From: G965222535 sp965222535
GTDB lineage: Bacteria > Pseudomonadota > Gammaproteobacteria > HK1
Assembly: GCA_965222535.1 (NCBI GenBank)
Contig: OZ244957.1
Coordinates: 1 to 64,000 of the forward strand
DNA length: 64,000 nt
Direction: 5' to 3'
Numbering within the stretch: position 1 is the stretch's first letter; every line of letters starts with the position of its first letter. Below are positions 9,472 through 17,506 of the stretch, in pieces. Below the pieces are notes generated by a model. The model was not told the DNA's origin. It saw nothing but the letters and a program-made list of their open reading frames with translations, and ran no database searches. Made by a program: the position numbers and the translations under genes.

Positions 9472-11889
9472 ATGCAAATCAGTCACCAGTGGCTACGCGA
9501 ATGGGTTGAGGTCTCGCCCGATCCGCGAGTGCTTGAACAGCAATTGACGACCATCGGACTTGAAGTCGAGGCCTTGGCTGCGGCCCCAACGCTGTCGGAG
9601 CGTATCGTTGTCGCTGCGATTACTGAGGTGCAGTCGCACCCGAATGCCGATACCCTGCAGCTATGCACAGTTGACGTTGGCGCTGACAGCGAAGGGCAAG
9701 CGAAGTGCTGCCGTATCGTTTGCGGTGCGCCCAATGTGGTTCCAGGGATGAAAGCGCCACTGGCCAAAATCGGTGCCCGTTTGCCGGATGGGCGCAAGAT
9801 CAAAAAAAGCAAAATTCGCGGTCAACCCAGCGAAGGGATGCTTTGTTCCGCGGATGAACTTGCGCTCGGCGAGGATGCAGATGGCATCCTCGCGCTGCCC
9901 GCTGACGCGCCGATCGGGGATTCTCTCAACCAATACCTTGGTCGCGACGATGTTTGCATCACGTTAAGCGGTGCTGCTAATCGCAGCGATTGGTTGGGGA
10001 TGATCGGCATCGCGCGCGATCTGGCAGCGCTTAACCGACTGCCCATGCGCCTGCCCGAGCACGCTAGGGTAACAGCGCTTGTCGACGATGCCTTGATGGT
10101 CGAGCTATTGGCACCAGATGCCTGCCCGCGCTATGTTGGGCGTATCATCCGTGGCATTGATGCAACGGCACCGACTCCAATGTGGCTACAGGAACGTCTG
10201 CGCCGCGCTGGCCTGCGTCCGATCTCGGCAGTGGTTGACATTACCAACTATGTGATGCTGGAGTTCGGGCAGCCGCTGCACGCTTTTGATCTCGCGCGCA
10301 TTGACGGTGGTATTCGTGTGCGTTATGCCGCCGCCGATGAATCCTTGCAATTGCTCGATGGCGGCATGCGCTCGCTCTCAACCCGCTCGTTGGTGATCGC
10401 CGATCACCGCCAAGCCATCGGCCTCGCCGGGATCATGGGCGGTCTTGGCACGGCGGTCAGCCCCTGCACCGTTGATGTGTTCCTTGAAGCAGCCTGGTTC
10501 AAGCCGCGAACGATCTTTGAAGAGGCGCGCCGCAGCAAGCCTCAGCTAAGTACCGATGCAGCGTATCGCTTTGAGCGTCGGCTGGCGGCGATCGAGAGTC
10601 AGGAGCGTGCGATCGAGCGCGCCACGCGGCTGCTGATGCGTATCACCGGCGGTGCGCCGGGGCCGCTGCGCGTCAGCGAAGCCGCTGATCAGCTGCCGCC
10701 AAAACCGCCGCCGATCGCTTTGCGGCGGCAACGCATCCGTCGCCTGTTAGGGGTTGCCATACCCGACGAGACGGTGGTCACAAGCCTCGCCGCGCTTGGC
10801 TTTGAGGTAACCCAAGAAGCGGACGGCTGGCGCGTACAAACGCCGCCATTCCGCGCTGACGTCTCGATTGAAGCCGATTTGATCGAAGAGATCGTGCGCA
10901 TTGATGGCTATCACAAGCTGCCTCCCATGGCGCTGCCGGTAGCGCTTGCGATGCGCCCGCCACCGCAGAAGCAATTATCCGACAACTTGGTGCAGCGCGG
11001 CTACCAAGAGGTCATCACCTACAGCTTTATCGACCCCGCCGCGCAGCAGTTGGATGCTGCTGCAATGATCCGCGTAAATAACCCGATCGCCAGCGATTTG
11101 GCGCTGATGCGCGCCTCGATGTGGCCGGGGCTACTGCGCGTGTTACAGTATAACCTCAACCGTCAACAACAGCGGCTGCGTGTGTTTGAGTACGGCCCGG
11201 TGTTTGTCGCGGCAGCGGCGACTGATGCCGCCGACGGCGCTGCCGCTGACACAAGCGCGCAGCGTACCCTAATCGCCGGGCTGGCTTACGGTGCAGCGTT
11301 GCCGCAGCAATGGGGCGTAGCGCCACGGGAGACTGATTTTTTTGACTGTAAAGCGGATCTGCTGGCCTTGTTCCCGGCGGCGATGCAGCCGGAGTTAATC
11401 TTTGAACGCGGTTCACATGTGATGCTGCATCCGCAGCAAACGGCGCGCGTTATGTACCGTGGTCAGCCGCTTGGGTTGATCGGTGGATTGCACCCACGCC
11501 ATGTTAAGCTATGCAAAATTGAGGGTGCGGTATGGTTGTTTGAAGTCGATCCAGCGCCGCTCATGAATTTACCGGCGGTAAAGTTTGCCTCGTTGTCGCG
11601 CTATCCCGCGGTGCGCCGTGACCTGTCGATCGCGCTGCCTACGGCGACCCCGATGCAAACCATCAAAAGCTGCATCAGCACCATCGGGATCGATATTTTA
11701 CAAACTGTCGAGTGTTTCGATGTGTACCGCGATGATGCCATCGGCAAAAAGCACAAAAGCATCGCTTTAAGCTTTTGTTTTCGCCATCAGGAACGCACCC
11801 TCAGCGAAACAGAAATCGATACCTATATGGATACTATTATGAGCGTTTTAGCGGACTCCACAGGAGCGCAACAGAGGGCCGAGCTATGA
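9472..11889 (+). CDS. pheT: Phenylalanine--tRNA ligase beta subunit
   Basis: An 805-residue protein (E. coli 795). It carries the editing site and tRNA-binding parts of phenylalanyl-tRNA synthetase. Domains in order: N-terminal EMAP-like tRNA-binding domain (about residues 40-150, with HPNADTLQLC and SEGMLCSADEL), B3/B4 editing domain (about 210-380), B5 domain (about 405-475), the catalytic-like core, and the C-terminal ferredoxin-like anticodon-binding domain beginning near SRYPAVRRDLSIALP. It overlaps ihfA by four bases (ATGA), the usual pheT-ihfA coupling of gammaproteobacteria. Confidence 0.97.
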   Translation: MQISHQWLREWVEVSPDPRVLEQQLTTIGLEVEALAAAPTLSERIVVAAITEVQSHPNADTLQLCTVDVGADSEGQAKCCRIVCGAPNVVPGMKAPLAKIGARLPDGRKIKKSKIRGQPSEGMLCSADELALGEDADGILALPADAPIGDSLNQYLGRDDVCITLSGAANRSDWLGMIGIARDLAALNRLPMRLPEHARVTALVDDALMVELLAPDACPRYVGRIIRGIDATAPTPMWLQERLRRAGLRPISAVVDITNYVMLEFGQPLHAFDLARIDGGIRVRYAAADESLQLLDGGMRSLSTRSLVIADHRQAIGLAGIMGGLGTAVSPCTVDVFLEAAWFKPRTIFEEARRSKPQLSTDAAYRFERRLAAIESQERAIERATRLLMRITGGAPGPLRVSEAADQLPPKPPPIALRRQRIRRLLGVAIPDETVVTSLAALGFEVTQEADGWRVQTPPFRADVSIEADLIEEIVRIDGYHKLPPMALPVALAMRPPPQKQLSDNLVQRGYQEVITYSFIDPAAQQLDAAAMIRVNNPIASDLALMRASMWPGLLRVLQYNLNRQQQRLRVFEYGPVFVAAAATDAADGAAADTSAQRTLIAGLAYGAALPQQWGVAPRETDFFDCKADLLALFPAAMQPELIFERGSHVMLHPQQTARVMYRGQPLGLIGGLHPRHVKLCKIEGAVWLFEVDPAPLMNLPAVKFASLSRYPAVRRDLSIALPTATPMQTIKSCISTIGIDILQTVECFDVYRDDAIGKKHKSIALSFCFRHQERTLSETEIDTYMDTIMSVLADSTGAQQRAEL

Positions 11890-12230
11890 CCACGACCACG
11901 TTGACCCGATCGGCAATCGTCAACGCGCTTTGCAGCGAGCAGCATTTCACGCGCAAGGAAGCGAAAGCCTATACGGATCTGTTTTTTGAAGAAATTTGTC
12001 ACGCCTTGGAAAGCGGTGAGCAAGTGAAGCTTTCTGGTTTCGGTAACTTTAACGTGCGCGATAAAGCACAACGCCCGGGATGCAACCCGCGGACTGGAGA
12101 AGCGATGAGCATTTCACCGCGCCGGATAGCCGTCTTTCATGCCAGTAAACAACTCTGCGCCAGAATAAATTCGGAGCCTATGGCGAGCGCTGCAGAAGCT
12201 TCAGATGATGTAGCCGATGACGCTGAATAA
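11886..12230 (+). CDS. ihfA: Integration host factor alpha subunit
   Basis: A 114-residue nucleoid protein of the HU/IHF family. With the beta subunit it bends DNA sharply at specific sites in recombination, replication and transcription. Recognised by KLSGFGNF, the DNA-binding arm containing RPGCNPRTGE, and ISPRRIAVFHASKQL. The ATG at 11886 overlaps the pheT stop. The acidic C-terminal tail is longer than in E. coli (99 residues). An upstream in-frame extension lies wholly inside pheT and is not used. The stop overlaps the next gene's start region. Confidence 0.95.
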   Translation: MTTTTLTRSAIVNALCSEQHFTRKEAKAYTDLFFEEICHALESGEQVKLSGFGNFNVRDKAQRPGCNPRTGEAMSISPRRIAVFHASKQLCARINSEPMASAAEASDDVADDAE

Positions 12231-12543
12231 GCGTTATTTGACGATCAGTGAAGCGAGCAAAGAATGCGCCATCAAACCCCATGTGCTGCGCTACTGGGAG
12301 AAGGAATTCCCTACTCTGAGGCCCGAGCGACGCGCTGGACGGCGCTATTACCAGGATCAGCACCTGCAGTTGATCCTGAAAATAAAGCGCTTGCTCTACG
12401 AACAGGGGTTCACCATCGCCGGCGCACGGCGCTATTTAGCGAGTAATGAAGCGCGCCAACAGCAACGCTACGAGCATCAGACGCTGCGTTCTTTGCGTCT
12501 TGAGCTAGAAGATATCCTGAAGCAGCTTGCGCTGCGCTACTGA
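12217..12543 (+). CDS. MerR-family transcriptional regulator downstream of ihfA
   Basis: A 108-residue regulator with an N-terminal winged helix-turn-helix of the MerR type (YLTISEASKECAIKPHVLRY, then WEKEFP and RRYYQ). A short dimerisation helix completes it. There is no effector domain and no obvious metal-binding cysteine cluster. A small MerR-like gene directly after ihfA and before tRNA-Pro is a conserved arrangement in Pseudomonas-like bacteria; its target is not established. It overlaps the ihfA end by 14 bases. Confidence 0.88.
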   Translation: MTLNKRYLTISEASKECAIKPHVLRYWEKEFPTLRPERRAGRRYYQDQHLQLILKIKRLLYEQGFTIAGARRYLASNEARQQQRYEHQTLRSLRLELEDILKQLALRY

Positions 12544-12613
12544 GGCGCAGCAGTGCTGCAACAGCGGGTTGCGTGTGGCGACGCGGCTTTACGTGCCGTC
12601 CTTGGGGGTGATT

Positions 12614-12641
12614 TTGCCGTTTTTTGTGTGTGTATTATTAT
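12614..12641 (+). promoter_or_regulatory. Likely sigma-70 promoter of tRNA-Pro
   Basis: TTGCCG (12614-12619) and TATTAT (12636-12641) are separated by 16 bases, with a start expected near 12648, about 22 bases before the tRNA. The match is moderate. Confidence 0.4.
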
Positions 12642-12669
12642 TGCATTGGCGATCGACTTTCCATCGTCT

Positions 12670-12743
12670 CGGGGCGTAGCGCAGCCTGGTAGCGCACCTG
12701 AATGGGGTTCAGGTGGTCGGAGGTTCAAATCCTCTCGCCCCGA
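12670..12743 (+). tRNA. tRNA-Pro (anticodon GGG)
   Basis: A full cloverleaf of 74 nt. The acceptor stem is CGGGGCG/CGCCCCG, the anticodon stem CCTGA/TCAGG around loop ATGGGGT (anticodon GGG), and the T arm has TTCAAAT. The discriminator is A. The next bases are TCA rather than CCA, so the 3' CCA must be added enzymatically. Its position after ihfA and the merR-like gene is conserved in related bacteria. Confidence 0.95.
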
Positions 12744-12748
12744 TCAAA

Positions 12749-12836
12749 TAGGAGCATCTAGCGGCGCTTGTTACGCTGACCGGCATAGACCGCTCAGCGG
12801 CACCACGAAATAACTGCTGGAAGAGTCGTTGCCCCA
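12749..12836 (-). repeat. Family B repeat, copy 1
   Basis: Reverse-orientation copy of the B unit: the consensus TTCCAGCAGTTATTTCATGG appears as its complement. It includes a hairpin made from CGCTGACCGG and CCGCTCAGCG. It joins directly to a family A copy. Confidence 0.75.
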
Positions 12837-12840
12837 AATT

Positions 12841-13116
12841 CCAAAACCTCGCCCTCCACTATGCCAGAGCCTTACTACCGCCCTCGGCCCTGCACGGCGC
12901 TAAGCCGAAAGCGCAGGAGTTTCTGGGGTTAGGGGCTTGGGGGAAGGGAGTACCGCGGTTAGGTGAGTTAAACACGCCTTAACCCTTCCCCCAATACAAA
13001 CGTCTTTACCCTCCTTAGACTCCTTTGATGCTAGGCAACGCCTAGCATCAAAGGATTAAAAATATTAAACATCCCAGAAACCCATACCAAAACCTCGCCC
13101 TCCACTATGCCAGAGC
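12841..13116 (-). repeat. Family A repeat, copy A1 (reverse)
   Basis: A full-length family A copy in reverse orientation between tRNA-Pro and the 3' end of slmA. It has the 15-bp stem-loop (13022-13054, CCTTTGATGCTAGGC paired with GCCTAGCATCAAAGG over a 3-nt loop) and the G-run block at 12925-12948. A perfect 30-bp direct repeat brackets it (12841-12870 and 13087-13116). The second copy ends 1 base before the slmA stop codon. Confidence 0.85.
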
Positions 13117-13117
13117 A

Positions 13118-13720
13118 TCAACCGCAGGTTGCTCTTTCGAGCAGCGGCCAGATATCAGCGAAGCCCGCAGTCGGCAGGGTATGCTGCTGCGACAGACTGG
13201 ATTGCAACATACTGCCTTGGATAAACGCGCACAGCAACCGCGCGCGCGGCCCCACTGAGGCACGCAGTGCGAGGGTGTCGAGGTCACTTGCAGCCGGGCG
13301 CAGGATGGCTCTGAGCTCAGCCTCCAGACGGACGAAGAAATGTGCTGCCCGTTGGCGTAACGAAGCCGCTTCTCTGAATAGTGCCTCACCGATAAGCACG
13401 CGCGTAATACCGGGATTGCGCTCGATGAAGCGTAACAGCATCTCGACCGCCTGCTCGGTGCGGCGCGCCAGCGGCAACGGGTTGGCGCTGATGTGGCGCA
13501 GTCGTGGGAACACGACGGCTTCGGCAAAATCAAACAAGGCATCGAACATTTTTGCTTTGCTCGGAAAGTAGCGATACAGCGCTGCTTCCGATACGCCAAC
13601 CGCCTGCGCCAGACGGGCGGTCGTAATATGCGCGTTGGGTTGCTCCAGCTCGCGTACCAGCACCTCCAGGATCTGCTGTCGGCGACAAACTGAAGCGTTT
13701 GAGGGTTTGCTTGCGTTCAT
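13118..13720 (-). CDS. slmA: Nucleoid occlusion factor SlmA (TetR family)
   Basis: A 200-residue TetR-fold protein. SlmA binds specific chromosomal sites and blocks FtsZ ring assembly over the nucleoid. The N-terminal helix-turn-helix is clear (ITTARLAQAVGVSEAALYRY, then FPSKAKMFDAL, residues about 32-63). The C-terminal half has the SlmA-type sequence IERNPGITRVLIGEAL. Gene order supports the call: slmA lies in the coaBC-algC-argB neighbourhood, as expected in gammaproteobacteria. ATG at 13720 overlaps the argB stop (TGATG); an in-frame TTG one codon earlier is possible. Confidence 0.88.
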   Translation of the reverse strand: MNASKPSNASVCRRQQILEVLVRELEQPNAHITTARLAQAVGVSEAALYRYFPSKAKMFDALFDFAEAVVFPRLRHISANPLPLARRTEQAVEMLLRFIERNPGITRVLIGEALFREAASLRQRAAHFFVRLEAELRAILRPAASDLDTLALRASVGPRARLLCAFIQGSMLQSSLSQQHTLPTAGFADIWPLLERATCG

Positions 13721-14682
13721 CAATGCGGTGCTGGGTTTTCGATCGCAGTGCCCGTGCCACGCGCGGTCAATAGTTGCAACACCACTGCATGGGCCACCCG
13801 ACCATCGGCGATCACGGCGTTGTTGACGCCATGCGCGACGGCTTCCATAGCGTAGCGCACTTTTGGCAACATGCCCCCGCAGATCGTGCCGCTCTCGATC
13901 AGCGCTTTGATTTTTGCGGTGCTGATCGAGGTGATCAATTGACCAGTGTGATCGAGCAAACCGGCGGTGTTGGTCAGCAGCAACAGCGTATCGGCCTTTA
14001 GTGCAGCGGCGATCTTAGCGGCCATAACATCGGAATTGATATTATAAGATTGATTGTCCGCGCCCGTCGCCAGCGGTGCGATAACTGGAATGAAACCGTT
14101 GTCAGTCAGCACGCTGATGATCCGCGGGTTAATCGACTCGACCTCGCCAACATAGCCAAGATCGATCACCTCACCGCCGCCCGTGCGGTCGTCCGTTTCA
14201 AGGCGCGCGCCAGTCGCATTATCGCCACCAGCACGGCTGGCGGCGGTGCTGGTGCGCTTCAGCCACAGTTTACGCGCGCCTACCAAGCCGCCGTCTTTGC
14301 CAGTCAACCCGACCGCCTGACCGCCATGGTGGTTGATGCGATCGACGATCGCTTTGTTGATCACCCCCCCCAGCACCATCTGCACCACTTCCATCGTCGC
14401 CGCATCGGTTACCCGCAAACCCTCAACAAACGTGCTGGTTTTGCCAAGACGTTGCAGCATTTGGCTGATCTGCGGTCCGCCGCCATGGACTACCAGCGGA
14501 TGCACCCCCAGCGTTTTGAGCAGCACGATGTCGCGTGCAAAACTGTCCTCCTGCGGTGCATCGGCCATCGCGTTGCCGCCGTACTTAATCACCACCACGC
14601 GCCCCTTGAGGCGGCGGATATAAGGCAACGCTTCGAGCATCAGCGATAGCTCAAACGCGGTTTGTTGCGGGACATCACTCAT
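13720..14682 (-). CDS. argB: Acetylglutamate kinase
   Basis: A 320-residue amino acid kinase that phosphorylates N-acetyl-L-glutamate in arginine synthesis. Signatures: VVIKYGGNAM, VVHGGGPQISQ, GLTGKDGGL, the NINSDVMAAKIA nucleotide-binding segment and GGMLPKV near the end. It is about 20 residues longer than usual: an Ala/Gly/Thr-rich insertion follows KLWLKRTSTA (around residues 145-170), before the conserved EVIDLGYVGEV. The N-terminal helix resembles that of arginine-feedback-inhibited forms. Its promoter region is a family C fragment and repeat A2, and it overlaps slmA. Confidence 0.95.
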   Translation of the reverse strand: MSDVPQQTAFELSLMLEALPYIRRLKGRVVVIKYGGNAMADAPQEDSFARDIVLLKTLGVHPLVVHGGGPQISQMLQRLGKTSTFVEGLRVTDAATMEVVQMVLGGVINKAIVDRINHHGGQAVGLTGKDGGLVGARKLWLKRTSTAASRAGGDNATGARLETDDRTGGGEVIDLGYVGEVESINPRIISVLTDNGFIPVIAPLATGADNQSYNINSDVMAAKIAAALKADTLLLLTNTAGLLDHTGQLITSISTAKIKALIESGTICGGMLPKVRYAMEAVAHGVNNAVIADGRVAHAVVLQLLTARGTGTAIENPAPH

Positions 14683-14689
14683 TATTTTG

Positions 14690-14998
14690 AACCTCGAAAA
14701 ACCTTGAATGGGATGGAAGGGGATGGAGGCTTCGGGCGGCGCTCTGGGAATGCGGCTTCGGGCGAGGGCTCTGGGATATTAATATTTTTAATCCTTTGAT
14801 GCTAGGCGTTGCCTAGCATCAAAGGAGAATAAGGAGGGTGAAGACGTTTGTATTGGGGGAAGGGTTAGGTCCCTCCTAACCCACCTTAACGCGGTACTCC
14901 CTTCCCCCAAACCCCTAACCCCAGCATCCCCTGCGCCCTCGCCTCAACGCCGTGCAGGGCCGAGGGCTTCGGGTAAGGCTCTGGCATAGTGGCGGGCG
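14690..14998 (+). repeat. Family C fragment and family A copy A2
   Basis: This fills the gap between the argB start and the Sel1 gene end. A short C-type piece (GAACCTCGAAAAACC, 14692-14706) precedes a full forward family A copy. The stem-loop is at 14793-14825 and the complementary C-run block at 14899-14922. The tail has GCCGTGCAGGGCCGAGG. No separate promoter for argB can be distinguished. Confidence 0.85.
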
Positions 14999-15000
14999 GC

Positions 15001-17019
15001 TCAATTGCTGCTTGTGAACTCTCCCCGATCAATCGCCGCCATGCGCTTCGCCGCCTCGCGCTTGGCGGCTTTAATTTCTGCCGCCGTCAAATGCAGATGC
15101 CATTGTTTTGTGCGTAAACTTTCCGCCGCAGTTTCGTTACCATTCGCTTTGGCGATGGAATACCAGATATACGCCTCGCGCTCATCCGCAATAACACCTT
15201 CGCCGGAAACGTAGGCAAACCCTAAATTATTTTGCGCTGCCGCAAGTCCTTGTTCGGCGGCTTTGCGCCACCAACGCACTGCGGCACGCACATCTTTGGC
15301 AACGCCTTCGCCGCTATCGTAGGCAAACCCTAAATTATTTTGCGCTGCCGCAAGTCCTTGTTCGGCGGCTTTGCGCCACCAACGCACTGCGGCACGCACA
15401 TCTTTGGCAACGCCTTCGCCGCTATCGTAGGCAAGCCCCAAATTAAATTGCGCTTTTGCATGTCCTTGCGCGGCGGCTTTGCGAACCCAGCGCACTGCTT
15501 CCTCGGCATCTTGGGCAACGCCTTCGCCGCTATCGTAGGCTGCTCCTAAAATAGCTTGCGCCGCCGCATGGCCTTCTTCGGCGGCTTTGCGATACCAACG
15601 CGCCGCTTCCTTGGCATCTTGGGCAACGCCTTTGCCGTTAGCGTAGGCATCCCCTAAATCATATTGCGCCCAAGCAAGTCCTTGTTCGGCGGCTTTGCGA
15701 GTCCAGCGCAGCGCCTCCTCGGCATCTTTGGCAACGCCAGTGACGTTCCCATAGCCACCCCCTAAATCAAATAGCGCGCGCGCATCGCCTTGTTCGGCGG
15801 CTTTTCGATACCAGTGCAGCGCTTCCTCGCCATCTTTGGCAACGCCTTCGCCGTTAGCGTAGGCAAACCCTAAACAAAATTGTGCGCCAGCATGGCCTTG
15901 TTCGGCGGCTTTGCGCCACCAGCGCAGCGCTTCCTCAGCATCTTTGGCAACGCCTTTGCCAGTAGCGTAGGCATTCCCTAAACCAAATTGCGCCTCCGCA
16001 TCGCCTTGTGCGGCGGCTTTGCGATACCAATGCACTGCGGCACGCACATCTTTGGCAACGCCTGTGCCGTGTTTGTAGGCATCCCCTAAATTATATTGCG
16101 CGCCAGCATGGCTTTGTTCGGCGGCTTTGCGCCACCAGCGCAGCGCTTCTTCGGCATCTTTGGCAGTGCCTTCGCCGCTGGCGTAGGCAACTCCTAAAAA
16201 ATATTGTGCGACCGCATGGCCTTGTGCGGCGGCTTTGCGCCACCAGCGCAGCGCTTCTTCGGCATCTTTGGCAGTGCCTTCGCCGTATGAGTAGGCAACC
16301 CCTAAATTATATTGCGCGCCAGCATGGCCTTGTGCGGCGGCTTTGCGCCACCAGCGCAGCGCTTCCTCGGCATCTTTGGCAACGCCTTCGCCGCTATCGT
16401 AGGCAACTCCCAGCTTAGCTTGCGCTTCCGCAAGGCCTTGTGCGGCGGCTTTGCGAACCCAGTGCAGCGCTTCCTCGCCATCTTGGGCAATGCCTTCGCC
16501 GCTGGCGTAGGCAACTCCTAAAAAATATTGTGCGACCGCATGGCCTTGTTCGGCGGCTTTGCGATACCAGCGCAGCGCTTCTTCGGCATCTTTGGCAGTG
16601 CCTTCGCCGTATGAGTAGGCAACCCCTAAACCAAATTGCGCCGCCGCAAGTCCTTGTTCGGCGGCTTTGCGATACCAGCGCAGCGCTTCCTCGGCATCTT
16701 GGGCAACGCCTTCGCCGCTATCGTAGGCAAACCCTAAATCAAGTTGTGCGTCTGCATGGCCTTGTGCGGCGGCTTTGCGATACCAGCGCACTGCTTCCTC
16801 GACATCTTTGGCAATGCCTTCGCCGTATTCGTAGGCAACCCCTAAAAAATATTGTGCGACCGCATCGCCTTGTTCGGCGGCTTTGCGCCACCAGCGCAGC
16901 GCTTCCTCGGCATCTTGGGCAACACCTACGCCGTGTTTGTAGGCATCCCCTAAATCAAATTGCGCCCTCGCATCGCCGCTTACAGCCAAGCTGCGAGTGC
17001 ATTCCAGACTATCCTCCAC
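15001..17019 (-). CDS. Sel1-repeat (TPR-like) protein, 17 repeats
   Basis: A 672-residue protein made almost entirely of 36-residue Sel1-like repeats. I count seventeen by the core A-Y-x-x-G-x-G followed by A-x-D-x-x-E-A and W-x-R-K-A-A-x-Q-G. Such solenoids usually mediate protein-protein contacts; no client is implied. No signal peptide is visible. The only usable start is a GTG at 17019 with no good ribosome site, 17 bases from a family A hairpin, so the 5' end may have been lost. The C-terminus is a lysine/arginine-rich helix. It lies between two direct family A copies and separates algC from argB, which are adjacent in Pseudomonas. Confidence 0.9.
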   Translation of the reverse strand: MEDSLECTRSLAVSGDARAQFDLGDAYKHGVGVAQDAEEALRWWRKAAEQGDAVAQYFLGVAYEYGEGIAKDVEEAVRWYRKAAAQGHADAQLDLGFAYDSGEGVAQDAEEALRWYRKAAEQGLAAAQFGLGVAYSYGEGTAKDAEEALRWYRKAAEQGHAVAQYFLGVAYASGEGIAQDGEEALHWVRKAAAQGLAEAQAKLGVAYDSGEGVAKDAEEALRWWRKAAAQGHAGAQYNLGVAYSYGEGTAKDAEEALRWWRKAAAQGHAVAQYFLGVAYASGEGTAKDAEEALRWWRKAAEQSHAGAQYNLGDAYKHGTGVAKDVRAAVHWYRKAAAQGDAEAQFGLGNAYATGKGVAKDAEEALRWWRKAAEQGHAGAQFCLGFAYANGEGVAKDGEEALHWYRKAAEQGDARALFDLGGGYGNVTGVAKDAEEALRWTRKAAEQGLAWAQYDLGDAYANGKGVAQDAKEAARWYRKAAEEGHAAAQAILGAAYDSGEGVAQDAEEAVRWVRKAAAQGHAKAQFNLGLAYDSGEGVAKDVRAAVRWWRKAAEQGLAAAQNNLGFAYDSGEGVAKDVRAAVRWWRKAAEQGLAAAQNNLGFAYVSGEGVIADEREAYIWYSIAKANGNETAAESLRTKQWHLHLTAAEIKAAKREAAKRMAAIDRGEFTSSN
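15211..15426 (-). repeat. Perfect 108-bp tandem duplication in the Sel1 gene
   Basis: Bases 15211-15318 and 15319-15426 are identical over one 36-codon unit. Other repeats in the gene are similar but not identical. This indicates recent unit gain, so repeat number is likely to vary between strains. Confidence 0.9.
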
Positions 17020-17031
17020 TTTGCAGGGCTG

Positions 17032-17235
17032 ATATCCTTTGATGCTAGGCGTTGCCTAGCATCAAAGGAGAATAAGGAGGGTGAAGACGTTGGTATTGGG
17101 GGAAGGGTTAAGGCCCTCCTAACCCACCTTAACGCGGTACTCCCTTCCCCCAAACCCCTAACCCCAGGATCTCTTGCGCTTTCGGCTTAGCGCCGTGCAG
17201 GGCCGAGGACTTCGGGTAAGGCTCTGGCATGACTT
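17032..17235 (+). repeat. Family A repeat, copy A3 (5'-truncated)
   Basis: Forward copy beginning within a few bases of the hairpin (17036-17068). The AT-rich lead-in seen in A2 and A4 is missing. The C-run block is at 17142-17165. It abuts the 5' end of the Sel1 gene. Confidence 0.85.
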
Positions 17236-17500
17236 CAGGCGGGGGCTCTGGGATATTAATATTTTTAATCCTTTGATGCTAGGCGTTGCCTAGCATCAAA
17301 GGAGTCTAAGGAGGGTGAAGACGTTTGTATTGGGGGAAGGGTTAGGTCCCTCCTAACACACCTTAACGCGGTACTCCCTTCCCCCAAACCCCTAACCCCA
17401 GCATCCCCTGCGCCCTCGCCTTAACGCCGTGCAGGGCCGAGGACTTCGGGTAAGGCTCTGGCATCGTGGAGGGCGAAGCTCTGGGATCTTTTTATATTTT
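17236..17500 (+). repeat. Family A repeat, copy A4
   Basis: Full forward copy in tandem with A3. An AT-rich lead-in precedes the hairpin (17270-17302) and the C-run block is at 17376-17399. The end of a further unit (CTCTGGGATC and an AT-rich stretch) reaches to within 7 bases of the algC stop codon. Confidence 0.85.
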
Positions 17501-17506
17501 TAATCT

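Noticed and set aside
14050..14649. 199-codon plus-strand frame across argB
   Set aside because: Antisense shadow of a clear acetylglutamate kinase.
16008..17042. Long plus-strand frames across the Sel1 gene
   Set aside because: Mirror images of the 108-bp repeats on the other strand, with no start signal and no known domain.
12749..17500. Possible CRISPR array because of repeated palindromes
   Set aside because: The repeat units are about 250 bp, irregularly spaced, in both orientations and without short unique spacers; no cas genes are present.
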